Positions 60,986 through 64,000 of a stretch of DNA of 64,000 nt are shown here, in pieces. A program made the translations under genes and the position numbers. The notes beneath the pieces were generated by a model. It worked only from the letters and a program-made list of their open reading frames with translations. It did no database searches and had not been told where the DNA came from. Position 1 is the first letter of the stretch, and every line of letters begins with the position of its first letter. The stretch is from Sipunculus nudus (lineage: Eukaryota > Annelida > Sipuncula > Golfingiida > Sipunculidae): assembly GCA_026874595.1 (NCBI GenBank), contig CM049317.1, forward strand, positions 25,694,401 through 25,758,400, written 5' to 3'.

Positions 60986-62405
60986 TTCCAGGGAACACCT
61001 AACATCTCGTCGTACTCAATGTAACCGTCCAGTCACTTTCCAGTTCACTCACATACCCACCCATGGATATGAGGCAAACTTTCATTCATTTTGTATTATG
61101 TTCACGCATATTATATTGTATATAAGCATGTAGGTCAAATGACACGCACCCATTTGCGCTGCCATGGAATTTTGGCTGAAGATATCCAATATGATCTAGC
61201 GAGGAAGCCATAGAATTAAGAAAATATGAAGGTTTAGACAGACTTGAAAAGCTGCAGGATTGTTCCGTGGGTTTTATTCAATCCTCTCCACAAAATAAAA
61301 ATCAGAACATTTTACGCAAAATTACAAAAGAACAAAAGCAAATTACCAAAGGTAAAACATATTACCTCTTGCCACCTGGCAGAGTAAGAAGATCGCACGC
61401 ATAACAATCAATTCTGACAATTAATTAAGGAGAACCACAACAGCATCAGTGATTGAGTTCCAGAAAAAAAAACCCGAACTTTTGTTGGCCTCACATTTCA
61501 TTAACAAAGCGAAGCCGTTTAAACCTTATTTGAAGTATACATATACATTCGTACAAAAGTAAACGTTAACTCTATTTTCTCTCCTGCGATTTACATGAAT
61601 TTTCGTTTTCTGTTACAGGGGCCAACAATCCTTGTTAACTTAATGTTATTAACTGAGATTGTACCACCGAGGGTCTGGTCCAAAAGGTCAGCATTAATTG
61701 TTTAAGTATTCTTCTCTGAATTGAAAATGGGAACATATTTTTATACCAGTTATTATTACACCTTTTACATATTATTACAAAATTGCGAAAAATTAAACAA
61801 GTACAATAAATTTGTTACAAAGTCATCACCATTTCCAACTTTGTTAAGCAAATATTTAAAAATAAATATATGGAAATAAGGTCAATTCAATGCAGGGTGA
61901 AGTATTATATTGGAACCTTAAAAATATCGATAATAAGAAAGACATTCGAATTAAAAACTTAATAATCGTTTGTTATTCAAATGAAAAAAAGTAACCAACA
62001 GAAATATACCGACTTGATTTAGTTTCAACGGCAAAACATGCTCGGGACCCACTTAGGAAATATTGCATTTTGTAGAATACAGATTGCCCAGGGTAGACTT
62101 GCTGCAACAACCGATTGTATTTGGATCCTCGTCTAATAATATCACAAGGGACTCAATATATGCAAGAAGAGATTTAAAATATAAACATTATACTTGAAAC
62201 AAGCTTGCGCAAAATATTTTTTCATCTAAAGACCATTCTTTTTAATATGTATAAACTGACTGTGGCAGTTACATAACGGTCAAGTACTCCAGTTTCTTCG
62301 GTGAATACCGTTCCATGTGTCTTTTCTTCGTTTTCTCCACTAGCTGTTACAGATATGGCATAATGACAGGATAAAAAGAAGGAACATAAGAAAATGTTAA
62401 TGTCA
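60986..62405. other. Intergenic, nothing recognised
   Basis: AT-rich with short ORFs only. No family exon, tRNA or repeat match was found on reading either strand. Confidence 0.5.
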
Positions 62406-62409
62406 TTAT

Positions 62410-62542
62410 CTTGTACAGAGAAAGTATTTGTCCCTTACACATTTCTCCTCCATACTGTTAAATGGTTTGCAGGTCAAAATCCTTTTTGTTTTGTTTGCTT
62501 CATAGGATCCTTTAAAATACATGTTCTGAGTGGAATCATTAG
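62410..62542 (-). pseudogene. Relic of receptor exon B
   Basis: Minus strand after TTTCAG: D-S-T-Q-N-M-Y-F-K-G-S-Y-E-A aligns with D-G-S-E-Q-K-M-Y-F-Q-G-C-Y-E-A of gene 3. The first WSC cysteine is lost, the exon is about 13 bases short, and the donor reads ACAAG|ATAATG instead of GTAA. Confidence 0.75.
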
Positions 62543-62549
62543 CTGAAAT

Positions 62550-64000
62550 CATTTATTAGACAAACAGGGGTTAACCCTTATATTATAAATAAATTTACCA
62601 ATACATTCTGCTAAGTGAAAATGGATATTTTGCGTTATTGTCTATTGACCGGTATGACGACACAATCAATCTGCCTATAGAGAGAACCACTTAAATATAT
62701 AAAAATAGTATAGACTTTTGTACAACTTCGACCAGTTGATTTAGGAATCGCCATATTGGTCCTCTGACATTACGTCCAGATTACTGGCTGTCAGGGTGCT
62801 TGTACGTCTAGGTCTGAGGAAAGCATTTTTAGGCCCCATGAGGATGCAAATATTTTTTTCATTTTTGCCAACAATTCATTGGCCTGAAAGTACACTATCA
62901 ATTGACCTAGATAAGACTTTTCATCAGCATTTATAGTATACTTTCTAACAACATCAAAGTTGAGAGAGAAAACTTCCGTTTTAACTCAGCAAATTGGTAA
63001 ATCCCTCCGGATGTTTGTTGAATTGCTCACCGAAAGAATACAAGCATGGCTCTAGCGGGTTACTGTTTCCATAGAGACGGAGTTTCGGCTTTGGTTGTGA
63101 GTTCACATTTATTATCTTGTTTCATTCATCATTTGTAGCTTATGTTATGATTTTTGGCTGTTTACCACAATATGAATGCATCATGATGGAAGACCACTGC
63201 ATTCCTTGATATTGTCTGTATCACGAATCCAGTAGGCTTGCCAGCCCAATTATCATTGTCACACTGAGTTGATTAGTGATTTAGTACGAAGACAGAGAAT
63301 AGTAATGATTGATAGGGATAAATACACACTGTAGACCGAGCTAGATGAATTCAAGACTACTATATATGAGGTAGACCGAGATCAAGTTATATGTCATTTA
63401 AAGCTGAATTTGGGAAATGTGGGATATGATTGCAACAGAGAAATATATATCAGAGATGAACCCGAAGAAAAATGAATGACTTAGACTGAAGTACAGGAAA
63501 AAATAAACTGGCATAAACTGAGACCGAGATAAATCTAGACTCAGAAATACATGAATTAGACTGAGGCTTAGACATGAATTAATACAGTGACGATGACACA
63601 TGTAACGTTGAGTCACTCTGAGTGAAATCGGCATATGCATGACTGAGGCTGAGGCGTGTGTGACGTCTAGTGAAACATGTAGATGATGGAGACTATGACG
63701 CAGAAATGAATACGGCGTGAAAAGTTTGCTTAACTTCCCCCCATTATGGATTGCAAAATTTACTACCATGATCTCACACTGTTGACCGATTCCTACGGTC
63801 TTTTAATTTTGGTATACTTCATTGGGAGATAATTATATTAACTCTATATATAATAACTTAATTCAGAACAAACACTAATAGCTCAAAATATTGTTTTACT
63901 TAATTCACATGACAAGCCTACGCATGATGCAGGATCAATGCAGAGGATCATTCCTGCCCTTATCCAAGAATTGTTTGCCTCATTTTGTCTTCTCGATAGT
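62550..64000. other. Intergenic to end of window, with a 'gactgagac' repeat
   Basis: 63290-63730 has repeated 'agactgag' and 'tagaccgag' words; 63530-63730 matches 45910-46135. The long minus-strand ORF at 63769-63398 is a by-product of this repeat. Confidence 0.55.

Noticed and set aside
63398-63769. 123-codon minus-strand ORF rich in Ser, Leu, Phe and His
   Set aside because: Arises from the 'gactgag' repeat; the matching repeat at 45910 has no equivalent ORF.

Overview
The window is AT-rich animal nuclear DNA. Genes are split into short exons with GT/AG introns. Long (TA)n tracts, tRNA-like SINE pieces, TA-flanked MITE-like elements and decayed non-LTR retrotransposons fill the spaces. 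The protein domains (C-type lectin-like, WSC) and the repeat style suggest a lophotrochozoan invertebrate, most likely a bivalve mollusc. Nothing in the sequence fixes the species.

The recognisable genes all belong to one tandem family of type I membrane receptors, present as three largely complete members and several remnants. Gene 1 (+, exons from 217 to 9129) lacks its signal-peptide exon, which must lie upstream of the window, and has a one-base deletion in its first lectin exon. Gene 2 (+, 29553-36017) is intact: 12 exons, 652 codons in frame. Gene 3 (-, 56524 to 50331) is intact if a downstream splice acceptor is used for its last exon: 10 exons, 551 codons. A decayed sister of gene 1 lies at 18210-21650 (+). 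Single-exon relics lie at 24486 (+), 41103 (+), 46141 (-), 47395-48745 (+), 58700 (+) and 62410 (-).

The exon order is signal peptide, A, B, C, D, E, F, short stalk exons, transmembrane exon, cytoplasmic tail. A and D are the two halves of a C-type lectin-like domain (CTLD1). B and C together form a WSC domain sitting between those halves. E and F are the halves of a second, uninterrupted CTLD. CTLD1 and CTLD2 are split at the same structural point, after the W-x-W motif, by phase-1 introns, and B+C is a phase 1-1 cassette. CTLD1 therefore looks like a lectin domain that acquired a WSC module by exon insertion. Genes 1 and 2 have long tyrosine-rich tails with a shared C-terminal block ending NEIYNT. 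Gene 3 appears to have lost that tail through a frameshift and a new acceptor. A cell-surface recognition and signalling role is an inference from architecture.

Layout: 1-9.2 kb gene 1; 9.2-17.5 kb repeats with no gene; 17.5-21.7 kb pseudogene; 21.7-29.5 kb retrotransposon remnant, palindromes and minisatellites; 29.5-36.2 kb gene 2; 36.2-50.3 kb scattered relics and repeats; 50.3-56.5 kb gene 3 on the opposite strand; 56.5-64 kb relics and repeats. No rRNA gene, convincing tRNA gene or CRISPR array was seen.
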